Shown here: positions 25,867 to 39,000 of the stretch, piece after piece
How positions within the stretch are numbered: position 1 is the stretch's first letter
Layout of the letters: each line of letters opens with the position of its first letter
Assembly: GCF_050436995.1 (NCBI RefSeq)
Contig: NC_134747.1
Location: forward strand, 10,237,501-10,301,500
Source: Anticarsia gemmatalis
Lineage: Eukaryota > Arthropoda > Insecta > Lepidoptera > Erebidae
Reading direction: 5' to 3'
Length of the DNA: 64,000 nt
The notes under the pieces: generated by a model
Told to the model about the DNA's origin: nothing
Database searches by the model: none
The model's input: the letters and a program-made list of their open reading frames with translations, nothing else
Translations under genes and position numbers: made by a program

Positions 25867-26073
25867 TAGCGCTATTTTCTACAGTCGGTACTTTTGTCTA
25901 TCATAAAGGTTTTCATACAAAATTCGTCGAATGCTAGCCTATGGTCGACAATCGCTAGTTGTAGAGAATCTCGCTACTATAGCGCGTTTTTCTACAGTCG
26001 GGACTATTGAACATCGAGTATCCAAAACTTGTTGATAGCTAGCTGACTTTCGATAGAGTAAGAAAATCACGCT
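25867..26073. mobile_element. Two abutting palindromic MITE-like units
   Basis: Unit 1 (25868-25975) begins AGCGCTATTTTCTAC and ends GTAGAGAATCTCGCT, a near inverted match. Unit 2 (25981-26073) begins AGCGCGTTTTTCTAC and ends AAGAAAATCACGCT. Both contain CTACAGTCGG close to the left end. Internal sequence is AT-rich and non-coding. They look like two diverged copies of the same short inverted-repeat element lying side by side; part of the motif (TACAGTCGG) recurs near 2052. Confidence 0.6.
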
Positions 26074-29000
26074 GTTAATCAGTAGATGTGTCAATCAAGC
26101 TCATCAGCAAATATCCTGTTAGATAGCAACTCCTGTCTCATAGACGTATCGCTGTCAGAAACATGAGTTATAGTCGCATGTCACCTGACATTCAATACTA
26201 CGCCATGTCGTGATACGTTTGACGTAAGACATGTGTAGCAAGAAGGTAGATAGCGCACGATCACCATAACCTTAAACACATCCACTACTGTTTCACAAGT
26301 CGTTTTATAAATCAATAAATTAGATTTAGAACTCCAAAGAATCACAAAAACATAAATGGCATACATACTTACGTGCCAGTAGAGGTATGTATGAAATAAA
26401 AATATATATTGATTCTAACGATTTCATACCAACAAAATTATTCGTGGCCTCATATAAGTTCAATATTGTTTCCTTTAAAGAAGTCTTAGTCAGAAGGTAT
26501 AAAGGATACATAAATTTAAAAAAACAAACTTTAGTTTTTAACACAATATTAATACATAATATGTGATACTTGATTTAAGAGTTGTTTACATCTTGTAAAG
26601 TGATTCTACTAACACCGTTATTTCTCTTGGCTTGTGTTTTGTTTCCTGTGCAAATGCAAAGTAAAAGGCTTTTATTTATAATCAAAAGCATCTATTTATT
26701 AAACGGAGAGACGCGGGCTTCCTTCCTTTGACAAACTAAGATAAATAGTTACAATATTGATTGAGCTTGTAACATAAATACAAGTTTAAAGCAACTATGG
26801 AAGACGGTTGTTTGTCCAAGGAAAGGCGATAGCGGAACTGGCCCCCAAGGACAGCCGGATGCCATAGTGCGGCAAGGGTATAGAACCGGTGACGCATAGA
26901 AGATGACCCTTGAGGGGCCTTTAGAAAAGAATCTGATGTTACCCTGCTTCCTGGGATTAAGCCATTATCTGTATTTCTTAGCTTACGAATAGGAAATTCT
27001 AAAACTTAAAGCGTGTATTAACATTGTTTCTGTAAAAGCAAAACTTTTTCATGTTAATATTGATGCCAATTAAGAAAAGACAAACTACTTTTCAGAGTCA
27101 TTATTTGGGTTATTAGTTGTCTAACTTATAACTGTTTTGAAATACCCAATAAAATATTCAAGACATTGGTTTTTTTTTAAACTGAATCTTCAATGTGCAA
27201 CAGGCCGAACAGGCGTAATGTTATTAATATTCTAAATCTCCTTATAATTTGCGGAAGAGTAGTGTACTTGAACGTTGCGTAATTGAGTGTACTCATAACA
27301 CACGCGGGTTGAAGCCCGTGTTTACCCGGTACCGGGTAGGGCCGCTGTTTGCGCCTCGCCTCGCACAAATATTGACACAAACACCAACTTATGCGTCAGA
27401 ATCAACTGCGCACCACTACACCGCCAACTAAAGCAAAAACAATCATATATTATTATTTACGTGATCCCAATTCCATGTTGACTCGAACTCATTATAGAAC
27501 ATTGCTACACAAATAAATATCCTTTACACAAATACTTAAGTTTACATAATTCATGTAAAGTAGTAGTATTAAATGACTGATCACCAAAATATCGCGTTTT
27601 AATATTACTTTACTAAACTTATACAAAATATATCTACCACGCCTACTAATTTCAGTCGTAACCACTCGTAGCCATAGTTTCTATTGAAATAGAAACGTAT
27701 TTGAAACCACAAAATTCGAGACTACATTCAGTATTCTGTTTGTATCCCCATTTCTATTAAACCGAAATATGAAATGACTTTTATTTTGTTAAAAACTTTG
27801 AACACGTAACGCTTTCACAACTTATTTCAGTTCCATAAAGCTTTTTCATACAGCTACGGCAGGTACTGAATAGTCGAGTAACTTTTTACCGAATACGTAA
27901 AGTTTCATAGTGCATTTATTTTTATTGCCCGGATTTCCGCGTTTGAAGTCTGAATAGGTTGTGGTATGTCTATTTTAAAGCGTTTGCGGTCATAAAAACT
28001 CATAGAGTAGAGTTTGAACGAGCCACGGGCAGCGCGGGCTGTGAGGGGCGTGCGGTGCGCGGTGTATGTGTTTGCAGTTGAAATTCAGCCATTTCTCCAT
28101 GTAAACACGGTTCTTCCGTCGCTGGGCCGCAGCTGTGCGGTGCTTGTACAGAACAGATAAACAAAATTCTTTATAAAACTCTAAACCACTTTCGTGTGCG
28201 AGCGCAAGTAAAATTATATATTTATTCCGCTTTCACAATAAAATGCATGGACTTTATTTTACAACCTCTAAACTTTCGCGATGCATGTTTAATATATAAT
28301 AGAATATATAGACATACCTAACGTCTCGGCGCAGGTTGCACTCGCCGTGGTACTATATGTATAAAGTTCATGAATGTTCTAAGTATGTCAAATATTCAAC
28401 ATAATGTTTTATAGCTTGAATAATTATCAGATCCCTATGATAAACATTCAAATTGGCCCCGCCCTGTAGTATAAACAAGCCTAATTAGACACGATAATTA
28501 GATTAATTTGCTCTATCATCATCCAATTATTCCATTACGTGCTGCCTGTTTATAAACATGTATAAGCAGAGATACATAATATACATCCAATGCATCAATC
28601 AAGTCCTAGTTAAAAGCATTTTTTGTATAATGTTTAATAATGTAGAATGACATTAAATATTTCGGCCAGTCCCCCTCGCTGTACAGTCAGTCAGTGGGCG
28701 TCAAGACGGAAAAATTCCACCTCTTCACACGCTCCGAATGCATCCTATTTTCTCATCTGTAAAACGAATAAAACGATTTTTCTTCCCGCTCAAATATTCA
28801 TTGTCGTTAAAGCGTGACCACTTTTCGAATCAAGGAGCATTGAACTCGATCAATTGTATTCTTTCTTACTTGCATCTGTAAGATTTAATTTGTTAGGTAG
28901 ATAATTTATTAGAACTGGTAACAATATAAGGTCATTAAAATTGCCTGGTAAATGTGTTCATAAAGGGAACCTCTCGAGTTTCCATTATCGCCCGCTAATG

Positions 29001-29933
29001 AGATTAAAATTCGATTACACGGCTTACGAAATTATATTCGCCGACAATGTTTTACCCTCGTCACAATGCTTTAAGGAGTTCAAGGAAATATTCAGCCGAC
29101 CGTATCTATGGAAAATATAAGCACAAGTACCCCACGGTGTGGAAATTTAAAGGTGCCTGAAGATCTGAGAACAGCAATTTATAAAGTTCCTTTGAATTGG
29201 AAGAGGAATAAATTCGTCAAAGAAGCGAGATCGGCAAATAAATTAGCCGCGAGCGAATACCTGTGAAACGCTCTTGGGATGTCGCGGATCATTGGCGAAC
29301 CCACTTAAGTACTCACTTGCCGCCATCAATATCCTAAATAATGTTGTAGCATTTATTTAACAGTGGGCTAATTATTCTAACTTACCTATATCATTATTAA
29401 ATATTATGTATATTAAAACTATCACATAATAAAATAGCTATCTTGTTAATTAAGCTTCCATAACTTATTCATAAATTATTTAAATGTCATTAATTATACA
29501 TTAATTTAAAACAACAACTATTTGTTTAAACATTCGGATGTGTCAGTGTAAAAAGCAATTCCTACAATAAATTCAAGTTATCATTGAACGACAACAGCTC
29601 TCGTTTGTCAACAAACCGAATAAAATCATAATGGAAAATGTAAATCTCTTTGTCACGGTAACTGTGTACAATAAATCCATTATTAAACCGATAATTGATT
29701 TCGTATTGTGATTTGATGCAAAATTTTGGGATCGCTATTCTCCGACCTAAAAGCATTACCATGTACTCGTTATTTATTGAAAGCAGTAAATCAATAAAAG
29801 GGCCATTGTATTAAAAGTATTAATTTTGAAGAATTTTGAATACGTTCAGGGTTTTTTTTAGTATCTGTAGTATGTATGCGGAGGATAGAACATTGTTTAA
29901 TGTTTTATTGATGGCTTTTTATTGTTTGGTATA

Positions 29934-31649
29934 CAGTCCCTGGCCAAATTATTAGACGCACTATAACATTTTATATTAAATGTTAATTATCAGGTCATAT
30001 TATACAGATCTATGGTTTTTGCTAGATATAATGTATTTTTTTTTATTATTCACCTATTTATCTCACTTTTCAACATAAATAAAACATCATACTATCGAAA
30101 AAAAATGTATTTATTAGACATTGAAAATAAATTAAATGAATGTGACTAAATTTTAATATTTTGTTGGGCCACCTTTAGCCGCTATGAGAGCTTTAATTTT
30201 GCGTGGCATACTATCAATGCATGACTGTACCATCTTCTGCATTCGAAGATGATGATTCCACACATGTATAATCTTTTCTAAGAGCTGGGTTTTGTTAATG
30301 ATCACATCTTTAGCCACTTCTCTTTTCATGAACTCCTACACGTTTTCAATTGGATTCATATCGGGGCTATTGCCCGGCCAGTCCAACAGAGGGATGATTT
30401 GTTCTACTAAATATGCTTTAACAGACCAAGTTGTGTGACAGGAAGCTCCGTCTTGCATAGAAGTGAAGGGTTCTCCATTTGGAAACCGCTCTTGGAGCTG
30501 TGGAATTAATCGATTTTGTAAGACTTCTTTGTACTCATCCTGTCTCATCATGCCATTTACCACGTACAGACGTCCAGTACCCTTGCCACTGATGACTGAC
30601 CAAATCATTACTTTTGTAGGATGCTTTACAGTCTGTAGGACACAGTCAGGATGAAACTTTACTCCATGACGACGCCGCACAAATTGAGCTTTGGTTTGTA
30701 AAATTTCAAATGTACTTTCATCACTAAAGCAGACTTAAAAACAATAGAAAAAAATAACATAAACATCAAGAGTAGCACATACTCTTGCTTAAGTTCATAG
30801 AGAATTATCAAAAGTACCACTTCTGATGAAATAATAACATCTTACCGATCTCCAGAAGTCCATATCTTTATCACACCACTGTTTGGCGCATTTTAGTAGC
30901 TTTGCCTTCATTGCAGCTGTTAACTTGGGTTTCCTGGCGGGGCGGCAGGCCTTAAAACCTAAATAATTCAATTTCCTTCTAACACTGCGCTCAGAAGCAT
31001 TCACATTAGCTTCTTGGAGTTGCGATGTTATTAGTTTCGTGGTGGCAAACGGTTTTCCAGGCATATTTTCTTTAAACATCTTTCTGACCTCCGATTGAAA
31101 ATAGGCTTTCTGCCGCATCTCTTCTTTCGTTTCGGGCTCAATTCCTCCCCTGACTCAATTTTCTTCTTTATGCTACACTAGCTTCAGAAATCTTCAGTCT
31201 TCGTGATATTTCTCGGTTTGAGAATATGATAGCATTCACGAGGGCCTTTACTTTAGCTCTTTTACGAGGTGAAAGATCTTTTTTACCCATGTTGAAAATG
31301 CTCTTATCGATTATTTAAACTGTGCACACGAAATAAACAAATAACTGCATAACATAAAACTACGAAACAAGTAAACACAGTACATAAAGTCACAAAAATA
31401 TATCCGCAACTCAAAAACGCGCGCGAACGCGACTTGTACAGGTTAGGACTTACTTACGTTAGTTTTTCAAAAGTTTAACATAGTATTGCCATACCTTAAA
31501 ATAAATACAAATACGAAGTATAAAACAAATCGCTTTAATAAACTAACTATTTTATTTATGTGAACATACAAACATTCTACATAAAAACTAGTATAAAATA
31601 CTAATCATTCAAAAAACTGCAGTGCGTCTAATAATTTGGCCAGGGGCGG
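29934..31649 (-). mobile_element. Tc1-type DNA transposon, complete but inactive
   Basis: The 1716-bp element is flanked by TA on both sides (29932-29933 and 31650-31651). The terminal inverted repeats share CCCTGGCCAAATTATTAGAC followed by GCACT, with only small differences at the outermost bases (CAGT versus CCGC). The transposase reads on the minus strand and is broken by frameshifts and stops. Both ends are intact, so it could still be mobilised in trans, but it cannot supply its own enzyme. Confidence 0.93.
30153..31290 (-). pseudogene. Tc1 (DD34E) transposase pseudogene
   Basis: The start ATG lies at 31288-31290 (MGKKDLSPRKRAKVKALV...) and the terminal stop at 30153-30155 (...KGGPTKY). 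Parts in order: helix-turn-helix DNA-binding segments (NREISRRLKISEASV; then a second in 30795-31118), and the catalytic core with CFSDEST holding the first Asp, QDGASCHTT the second, and NSPDMNPIE the Glu exactly 34 residues later. Lesions: a frameshift and in-frame TAA after SEASVA, a second frame change before 31118, a 112-bp AT-rich interruption (30734-30845) with GT...AG ends that breaks the frame even if removed, and a TAG in place of the Trp codon after NPIENV (30336-30338). Decay is moderate. Confidence 0.92.
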
Positions 31650-32139
31650 TAGATGCTTTTGTTTACAATACGTGTAATTAGATAAGCAATTATGATACTT
31701 TATGAGCAAAATAAGGTCACACAAAATAAATCTATACTGTGCAATATCCACATATTGTTCGCGCAACGCTCGAATTGTACGAAAATCCTAACGTTTATTT
31801 TGTCCGTGACTCAATTTACGTATACTGTAAAATTAAACAAAATTGTAGCGTTTGTGCGAATGCAGAGTGGAACGAAAATTTCACAACGTTTCAGAGAAAA
31901 TTCCATTAAAATCAGTGAAGAATATAAAATATTTCGCGAGAAAGAATTTGAAAACAATTTTTTGTTTTTTATTTTATTCGGAGCCATTTAATCCCCTGAG
32001 ACATTGTGATTGTTATTTTCTTACAACTTCATACTATTCTGTAGAAGTTAAGTGAAATAGAAAAAAAAAGCATCGTCGCGCCGTGTAAAAAGTTTTGCTA
32101 TGCATAGCAATTCACGTATTTACATTTAAATATTTCTTT

Positions 32140-32180
32140 AACCCGCCCTTAGCAAGCATAGTGGACTTACGGCCTAATAT
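32140..32180 (+). mobile_element. Short LINE/SINE tail remnant
   Basis: AACCCGCCCTTAGCAAGCAT followed by AGTGGACTTACGGCCTAA resembles the start of the tail at 25738 (AACCCGCACTCGGCTAGCGT...GTGGACC). Degenerate and short. Confidence 0.45.
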
Positions 32181-35100
32181 AATAAGTAATTAACCTATAT
32201 ATCAGGCAAGGATTATTTACCGCTTTCAGAACACAGGTTTCACAACAGGTACGAGCAGAATCAAAAGATTGTTATTGGTTAAAATGTCATAAAGTTAGTA
32301 GATGTCATCGGTGCCGGCAGTCGACTCGTAAAGCATGGGTGTCAGCGCTTTCCGAGCTCGCATCCATCACGGATGCACGGGAAAGGTTTAATATCACTAT
32401 GTTAACATCACAACAATATGCTGGCGAGCTTTATTGTTTGATTTCGTGCACGCGGAAAAAACAAGAAATATTTTAGGGCGTTTCTTTTCTATTGTAAGGG
32501 ACAAGGAGAAGGGGGTGCCGATTTATTGCATGCCATTTACTTTTATAGAATGAAAGGGCATATAAACACCGCTGCTAAAAAAACACTATGGTATTTCTGG
32601 TATATAATATAACAGGAAATTGTAAGTGAGGCAGAATTAATAACAATTTCTGGCACAAGTATTAAACCGCGAGGCTCTTAAAAGTTATGCTTGTAAAAGC
32701 ATCTTAACTTTTGATGAACGTTTTAACATCTTGGGAATAAAATCACCAATTTCAGCTTACACGTCATAAAAGTGTTAGTTCCAGCTCGTTTCAGAGTCGG
32801 GTCTAAATACGTAAGGCATTGTTACGACCTATTTGCTATGTAGTAGGCTGTATGTAGGGTTGTGCCATAAATAGAGGGAGCTGGCGAGGCTGACGCTACC
32901 ACACATCACTAAGCATGCAATTATAACAAACTGTTGACGCTTTATTCTTGTTTACATTTGGACTTAGGATTGCGAAAATATTTTTTGACATTGTGTTTTT
33001 TGTTAAGCTAATATTTTCGACATAAATTCAACTTGATCTAGTGTAATAAACATACTCTTACACTAATATCCATCATTAGTATTGTAAAACTGATTAACGA
33101 AATCAACTTCTCACGAATTTACAACTCAATCAAATAAAATTGCGCCGCAGTCCACTTTATTTAAACTAAGTAGTAAGTACCCACGCAGCATAAGTAATAA
33201 CTTCAAAATTTTGGCATAGCAGAGGTAACAAGATAAAACGCTAAAACAGCGAAAGTTTAATGCAGTCTCAATGCAACTTCGTCTCGAGTCTCAAGACGCC
33301 GCGGCTGCGGTAAAACGATTAGTCTCATCTATTTACCGGTGTCTAGCCGCCTGTTCAAACTTCATTTTCCTTAAGTATCGATATTATATAACTAAGTAAC
33401 ACCAGTTATCAACAGTGTCAACTTTATCACTGAGCATTAACTCTAGTATCCGAAGTTACGAACTAGATGGAGACTTAATGCACAGCGGTTTACAAGTTTT
33501 AAGCCTTTCTAGTTTATGTAAGCTACAAGTACTTAAATGTTACAAAGGAATATGCAAGTTGCATGCTGAATAACAGATGGACAATAATAGTATAATGGGT
33601 GACCTATATAAATTTCAGAAACTGGCCAGAAATATTTTTCTGCTATATACACTTCGCTAAAATATAACCCTGAAAAACATTTTTTACAAAAAAAAAACGG
33701 TAAGAGTTTAGTGTATTATACCTGCAAAACAAAATTAAAATGCCGAAAAAAACTGATTGATGATTTAAAAAAAAACAATTTAGTCCCACATCCTTTTCTT
33801 TCCTTAAAGTCACATTCCACACCCACAAAACAGAGGAATGTTAATCACATTACCAAGATATCAGTATACAATACCTTAATGGAGAACATGCTAATGTATT
33901 CTGTTGTAATGTAAATTGGACCAAATTGGCGATTTCAGGTCGATCGGTCAATTACCAGTAATAGTACTGGCCAACCAATCAAATAGTACGCCAGCTTTTA
34001 TAACAGAGTGTAAATGACGCATTCGAATGAAAACACGGCTGAAGTTTTAAATGGATTCCTGAAAGGTATTTAGTTAGGTCTTGAATTTAGAAATTTTGGC
34101 AAACGGCGGTAGGTACAGTCAGTTAACAGTTGTAGAACAAATTCATATTTTGCAAGCCGTGATTCTCGGTAGTAATAGTGTTATAGAAATGTTTAAAGTG
34201 CCAATGCCAACAAGAAACATTTACGAATGTCAAAGTGTGATCCAGCAACTTTTGTTGTATGTATTCAATACAGCATTAAAATAATATTCAAAATAAACAA
34301 ACTCAAGGAGGTAAATTCCAAGATTTCAGTACTGATACTTGTATGAGTGGGTAAGTTAAACGAACGGCTTATAAACACGCAACTATTCTGAGATGCTGCA
34401 ACAAAGTTTGAAGCTTTCAAGCATCGATCGAACGCCGAGCACAGGTAACTAGTTCAAGTTTCAAAAGCATCTACAAATTATAATGTTATACTCAAAGAAT
34501 TTGTGTTGAGAACATCTGAGTGGGAATGTTAGACGACTGCGTGTAAGGGAGCGAATGTGCAAGCTGATCTCGGTATCTTAAAGAAAGATTTTATACTAGT
34601 GTATACTCCAGGGTATACCTATGTATGTAAATGAAGCAAGGGTTCGTAAAGATCATACCAAGTGGCGTTCTTTAGTTACTGCCTACAGTGCCTACCCCTA
34701 TGGAAAAATGCGTGATTTTATATGTATGTATGTTATAATCAGGCTTTAAAAGATCGTAGCTTTGTAAACAACATTGTTAAACATGTTCCAGCAGAAGATA
34801 TCCGAGCTAAGTGCACGTGTACTTACGACCCTAAAGCCGTAATTCGCAAACGATTATCCCAGTAGTAAGATACCCTAAATATTTGATAAGTCACATGCTC
34901 ACACGTCACTAACGACTTACTTTAGCTTTCCTAAAACCACTCGCATAAATATTTCAGTGTGTTTGACGTTTCATACATCATTCTTACTTAAGATTTAATA
35001 CGGGTAGGTTGCGTTAGCGTCTTAGACAAAGTATTAATATTAAAGTTCCATTTGATTTATGTGTTCAGACTTCTCAAATGATATATTACTTGTGTGTAAT

Positions 35101-35979
35101 TAGCCTTTGTTTTACTAATATTTCAAAATCTCTAAACGAATGACATTAAGTTTCAACTTTTCGACGGTGTTCAAAAGCTACTGTTATTTTGCAAAGTTGT
35201 CATCGATCATTATCAATCAGTTCGTTGCCTAACGTTGACTAAAAGTTTCCGTCGGACCAAACGAACGAAAAGCGCTGGAAAAACAAAATGAAACAACGTC
35301 GAGTTTGAAAAAGTAGAACCGCCTTTGATTTTCATCGAGCTTATTAAATGTACTTCGTCATTGGAAAATATTTTTCACCTCTTTTTTCAATTGTAAAATA
35401 ATTGTTTTCCGTCATAAAATTGCGGATATTACGTGGTATACATGGTCAGGCATCTACAAATTATTTCATCACTTTCGTAGTTGAACTAGAAATGAAAAGC
35501 AGTTTAAAAAATAAATTGACAATACTTTATGATCGTACATATTGATAAAGCTGCATTTTTAATTTCATTCGCCCCTTCAACCAATTTAATCCCCACTACG
35601 TCAACCTCGGTATAGATGGATAAATTAATCTGTGAGACGGATTCTGACAGACGAATTGAATTTATTAACGGGACCCTCTACCGGAAGCCGTACCGTATCT
35701 GGCCGCGATACTTCCCCATCTCTAGATTTAATACTAGCTTAAACGGCACGGCCTTGTTTTATCTCGGCTATGAAATGAGCAAACAAATTTGCGCGATCAA
35801 TAAGTAATTCACCCGTGAATAGAACAAACCGGTAAACTTTGAGAAGGAATCTATAATTATGTTTGGTCGAGACCCGGTTCAATATTTATTATTTGGCCAA
35901 TTTTCGAACTCCCACACTAATGTCAGGTGAGATACTTTGACAGTTTGTGTTGTAGCACATTTAAGACGACGTCGTAATA

Positions 35980-36018
35980 CGTCGAGTAACATTATCCGCC
36001 TCGGATAAACTCTCGACG
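35980..36018. repeat. Two-tier perfect hairpin
   Basis: Outer stem CGTCGAG/CTCGACG (35980-35986 with 36012-36018) encloses an inner stem TTATCCG/CGGATAA (35992-35998 with 36002-36008), separated by 5-nt and 3-nt internal loops and closed by a 3-nt loop. A 10-bp palindrome ACGACGTCGT lies just upstream. Function unknown; too short for a typical animal microRNA precursor. Confidence 0.6.
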
Positions 36019-39000
36019 CTCAGCGCTATTCCATAATGCAGACGACCTTTTCATGTATAAGTGCATTAGTCAAATATGCCAGAGACAATTTGAAACGCGT
36101 CTTTAAAGACGTTTCTGATATTCAAATTATTATGTTGTTAAATACCTGATAATTTTCACCACTTTTTATACAGCTTCGTTAAAGTAATACATAGCAAGAA
36201 TAATTAAGTTGAAACGTAGGCAGATATAAACACGTCGTATACCACATACAATCATACACTAATATGTACATACACAAGCATTTAAACAGAAAGTCCATTT
36301 GCATATTACGAAAATTATGAGGTTGGTAACTGAGGCTCCGGCCGCGCCGCTATTATGACAGTTCAAACTAATAAAATTATGTGACCTCATTTGTTACTTA
36401 GCCTGGCCGACGAGGCTTTACGTGAGAAATTACGAAAAGCTCCTAGAAGCATTTATTTCTGCCTCACTCTTCAATAAATCTTTCTAAAAATCGGTCAAGA
36501 AAGATTTAGCGTGGCGCCCAGGGTTCTGCTGCACAGTATATCTCCTCTACGACCTTACAAGAATATTTAAGGATACATTAAGAGACGAATGGCGGTCACT
36601 CGTAAAGCTAGCCATCAACTTTCCTTGTGAATTTATTTCTCAACCATAAATTGCAACAATCTATTACATTTGTAAGCAAGACAAATGCATAAACATTTGT
36701 TAATAAAATTACATTTCCAGCATTGCGAGAAATGAAGACAAATTGAATACGGTATTGAAAAACAGGAAAAAACAACGCTCAAACTGAATAAAGGACAAAG
36801 TAAATTATCATTCATTGATAAAAGTGGAACCGAGGAACACTTAGCAGAGAGCGATGCTACTGTGACGAGTTGAGCTGTACAATTTTTATTCAGGCCCTGG
36901 AGGTGATCTTATTACGACAAATGAATATTCACGAGTAATTTTGTGGCTGAAATACAAGTCTGTATTCAATTTGGCGACACCGCACTGAGACGCGAATAAA
37001 TTAAAACCACTCCATCACACCATCTTACGTTGACATAATGACATTTTCCCTTACACAGCTTTGTGGTTACAAATTCGCCAAAGCCTTTTTAATAGAGCTG
37101 CGATAAATGGTACAAACATTACTAAATAGCTACATGGAAACTTTGTTGTTATTCATCGTCTTTATGAGAGCACGTGCTGTTTTTTTAAAGATTCGAAATA
37201 CACCTTAAACCGAGAGCTCAGGGCAGATATCTTATGACAATGTCTGTTGCAACTGACATCATGCGACATCACTTGACACGGCACAATATCTACGATAAAT
37301 CCAAGAACATCCCGGGGCGTGTCACTTATACCCAACCATTCGCTGTCCTTTCCCCGAAGGCCTGCAACAAATGTTATCAAAACACAAGCATAAAACACGC
37401 TACAGCTGAAACATCTGTGATTTAATACGATGTTAAACAGAACCTCTCTATATAGGTGTCTATTTTATTTCTAAGAAAATCTTATGAGCTATATTGTCAT
37501 ACTCGTACGATACCAAGAACTCCGGCGACTATATAAGACGTATCAATAATGACATAATAATGAAATATTTTATCTCGCAAAAATCTCTTTATTCGCCTGC
37601 AATACGAAATTTTTGTGTTTGCCGTAAATATACAATATATTATATTATAACGTGATTCTTGCCTTGGGTATTCCGCGGCACGTTTCAATTTTCAATAAAC
37701 CAAATGTTTTACTTTTCCTTTCGCGCGTCGCTTCGGTATAAATTACATTTTGTATGACCAAAAAGTAAGCAAGTCGATAGCCATCTTGATGATTTTCAGA
37801 AGGTATTTTTGAAGTATAACATATTTTTATTTAGATCCAATTTATCCCGATGTTCTTTTAGTTTCGTTCCCCTTTTAGTTTATGACTTAAGATTCCAAAA
37901 TCGATTTCAGCATTTATGTGCCTGGCCGGTGTGAGTAGTTAATGTTACTCAATTTCGTCGCAAGTTAACTGTCGTCCATTTCACAGGTAATCCGGCTTTT
38001 AGGAGCCCTGGTAGACTTGGTAGTTGGTCACACCTGGACTTACGAGGTCGCTCACTGTACTTAGACACCTGACGCCCAGAATTATAGCCCACCCAGCCGA
38101 AATAGACACAAAAAGGATGGAATAATTTAGATGAACTAGTTTCTTGAAATATTAACAACAGGTGACACGTTCGTTGTGACACATAAATCAAACTTGTTTC
38201 TAAGTTTCTGACTGAGTAACTGTAACTTTAAAACACCCGACTAAATCGTGTTAGAATTTTTGAGAAAATATTATGCACACTTGGAAACTCCTGGAAACTT
38301 GAGAAAATAATGCGCTTCTTTAATCAAGAACTACTGTGTTTCACAGAGAATAAAACTTTCTCGGCCAGGTACCTAGAAAATGCACCAGAGTGGCTCATTA
38401 CCTTATATACTTAAAAATGTACAAAGGGCCAAGGCACTAATTATAAAGGCTGGAAATTGCTTATACGTATTATGTCGATAATTTTGCTGCATTTATACCT
38501 ACTACCAAACTGCTACGAACTAAAATTCTGATAGTAAAAGTTTACTGTAATTCACAAATGAAATACATAATAAACAATAGTTATCTACTCATGGATCTAT
38601 GACAATATTAATTTATGATTTCCACTAAATTAAAGAACAAACACAATCCAAGCGATTCCTCTGATTTATAGCAATAATAATGTGTACACAAAAACCGCAA
38701 ACTGCACTGTGCATTGTGAAGCAAGCCAGTAAAAACAGGGAAGCAATTTTAAAAATTCTCTTTGCGAATTTTTTGCCTGTATTTCTGGTAGGTGGTTCGT
38801 TTGGTAACAAGGAACAGGCTCGTTTGTATAATTGTGTTTGTGTATGTGGCTGCTGTCACCGGCCCTCCATCTATTCGACCGGTTCGGAGACTGACGTGGA
38901 CAAATTGACATGTCCTGTCCTTTCCACCGCCTTATTCCAAATTGTATAGACGTTTCGTTCACGTCACGTTAAACATGTTACATATTATGCTCTTTATATT

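Larger units (their letters stand above)
23081..29931. other. Gene-free stretch
   Basis: No supported gene. It contains a SINE/LINE tail fragment (25738-25836), two abutting palindromic units (25867-26073), a GC-rich block at 26810-26950 with the look of an old repeat, a perfect 16-bp palindrome in a GC-rich island (27290-27430), and GC-rich islands near 24150-24280, 28010-28150 and 28660-28750. Open frames of 60-76 codons look like chance. Confidence 0.6.
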
